A stretch of DNA of 64,000 bases, taken from Vanrija pseudolonga. Lineage: Eukaryota > Basidiomycota > Tremellomycetes > Trichosporonales > Trichosporonaceae. Where the stretch lies: contig NC_085849.1 of the NCBI RefSeq assembly GCF_020906515.1, positions 4,278,001 to 4,342,000 of the forward strand, in the 5' to 3' direction. A program made the translations under genes and the position numbers. The notes below the pieces were generated by a model. The model made no database searches. It saw nothing but the letters and a program-made list of their open reading frames with translations, and was not told where the DNA came from. Below, piece after piece: positions 63,694 through 64,000 of the stretch (position 1 is its first letter; each line of letters starts with the position of its first letter).

Positions 63694-63999
63694 CTACACA
63701 TCGAGCTTGAGCAGCTGACTCTCGAGGCTCGCAACCTGAAGCACCGGGTCCATGTCGTCGTCGATCTCAAACCTGCGCTTGTGGTACTCCTGGGCGTAGT
63801 GCTCATTGAAGGTCTTGAACGTAAAGGTGTTGGGGGTAGCCAATTCTTCGGCCTCACGACAACCGCGACGAATCATGTCCATGGCCACGTCGCGCGTCCA
63901 TTGTGGAGTCAGGATCGCAGGAGAGGATGCTTGCTCGGCCGAGACGCGCCCGAGAAGTCGGGGCGGAATCCAAAACTCCACGGATTCGAGTCCAACCAG
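63694..63999 (-). CDS. FBL-B member B13, cut by the right edge
   Basis: The last 101 codons of a minus-strand gene whose start lies outside. The frame reads in from the edge as LVGLESVEFWIPPRLLG and continues to FTFKTFNEHYAQEYHKRRFEIDDDMD, the C-terminal box of FBL-B (GLExVxF ... FKTLxEYA...RRFELDDGLD), ending with a Leu-rich tail at the stop 63694-63696. It shows that the FBL-B cluster continues to the right on the minus strand. Confidence 0.7.
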   Translation of the reverse strand: MVGLESVEFWIPPRLLGRVSAEQASSPAILTPQWTRDVAMDMIRRGCREAEELATPNTFTFKTFNEHYAQEYHKRRFEIDDDMDPVLQVASLESQLLKLDV

Positions 64000-64000
64000 T

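Noticed and set aside
1-64000. Virus-like or LTR elements, CRISPR arrays
   Set aside because: No reverse transcriptase, integrase, capsid or repeat-spacer pattern was recognised.

Overview
The window looks like nuclear DNA of a GC-rich basidiomycete yeast, most likely Tremellomycetes and perhaps Trichosporonales. The evidence is intron-rich genes with very short GT-AG introns (mostly 33-80 nt), a clear CTNAC branch site a few bases before the acceptor, CAAC/CACA-ATG start contexts, and full-length eukaryotic housekeeping genes (RFC3, ATG9, Sec61 beta, a kinesin-7-like motor, glutathione peroxidase). The species assignment is inference. No tRNA, rRNA, CRISPR, LTR element, virus-like element or DNA transposon could be supported. 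Layout, left to right: (1) 1-1536, minus strand, a Ser/Pro-rich protein gene running off the left edge, followed by about 4 kb without a supportable gene. (2) 5505-8084, two minus-strand members of an F-box-like family called FBL-A here (signature PPYTVVD), the first with a broken frame. (3) 8839-19028, housekeeping and metabolic genes: a CoA-binding protein with a GC-AG intron, two tandem cupins, a large F-box protein with Cys motifs, a quadruple Cx9C mitochondrial protein, a small unknown protein, and a secreted glycoprotein with a barwin/expansin-like domain. (4) About 3 kb of divergent intergenic DNA, then kinesin, RFC3, ATG9, Sec61 beta and glutathione peroxidase (21997-31849). (5) 32523-39633, five more FBL-A genes, all plus strand (three whole, one with a single in-frame stop, one badly broken). 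(6) 39986-56961, an uninterrupted plus-strand tandem array of eleven members of a second F-box-like family, FBL-B. These have an N-terminal LxCLRVnk...LYHTvRl box and a C-terminal KTLxEYAxLDpaeRxYELDDglD box. (7) 57404-61932, a secreted Cys-rich protein, a bacterial-type arabinose-5-phosphate isomerase-like SIS protein with no intron in its coding part, and a GFA-type zinc protein. (8) 62166-64000, two further FBL-B genes on the minus strand, the last cut by the right edge. The most striking content is the pair of lineage-expanded F-box-like families (7 FBL-A and 13 FBL-B genes or remnants) filling about half of the window. They show birth-and-death evolution: duplicated promoters, nonsense and frameshift lesions, an internal deletion, and gain or loss of introns. 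Nine FBL-B genes clearly have a first coding exon that is only the start codon (ATG|GT...AG), so the whole protein is separated from its initiator by one short intron; a tenth, damaged member probably shares this. If the proteins keep the function of F-box families, they would be substrate receptors of SCF ubiquitin ligases; that function is inference.
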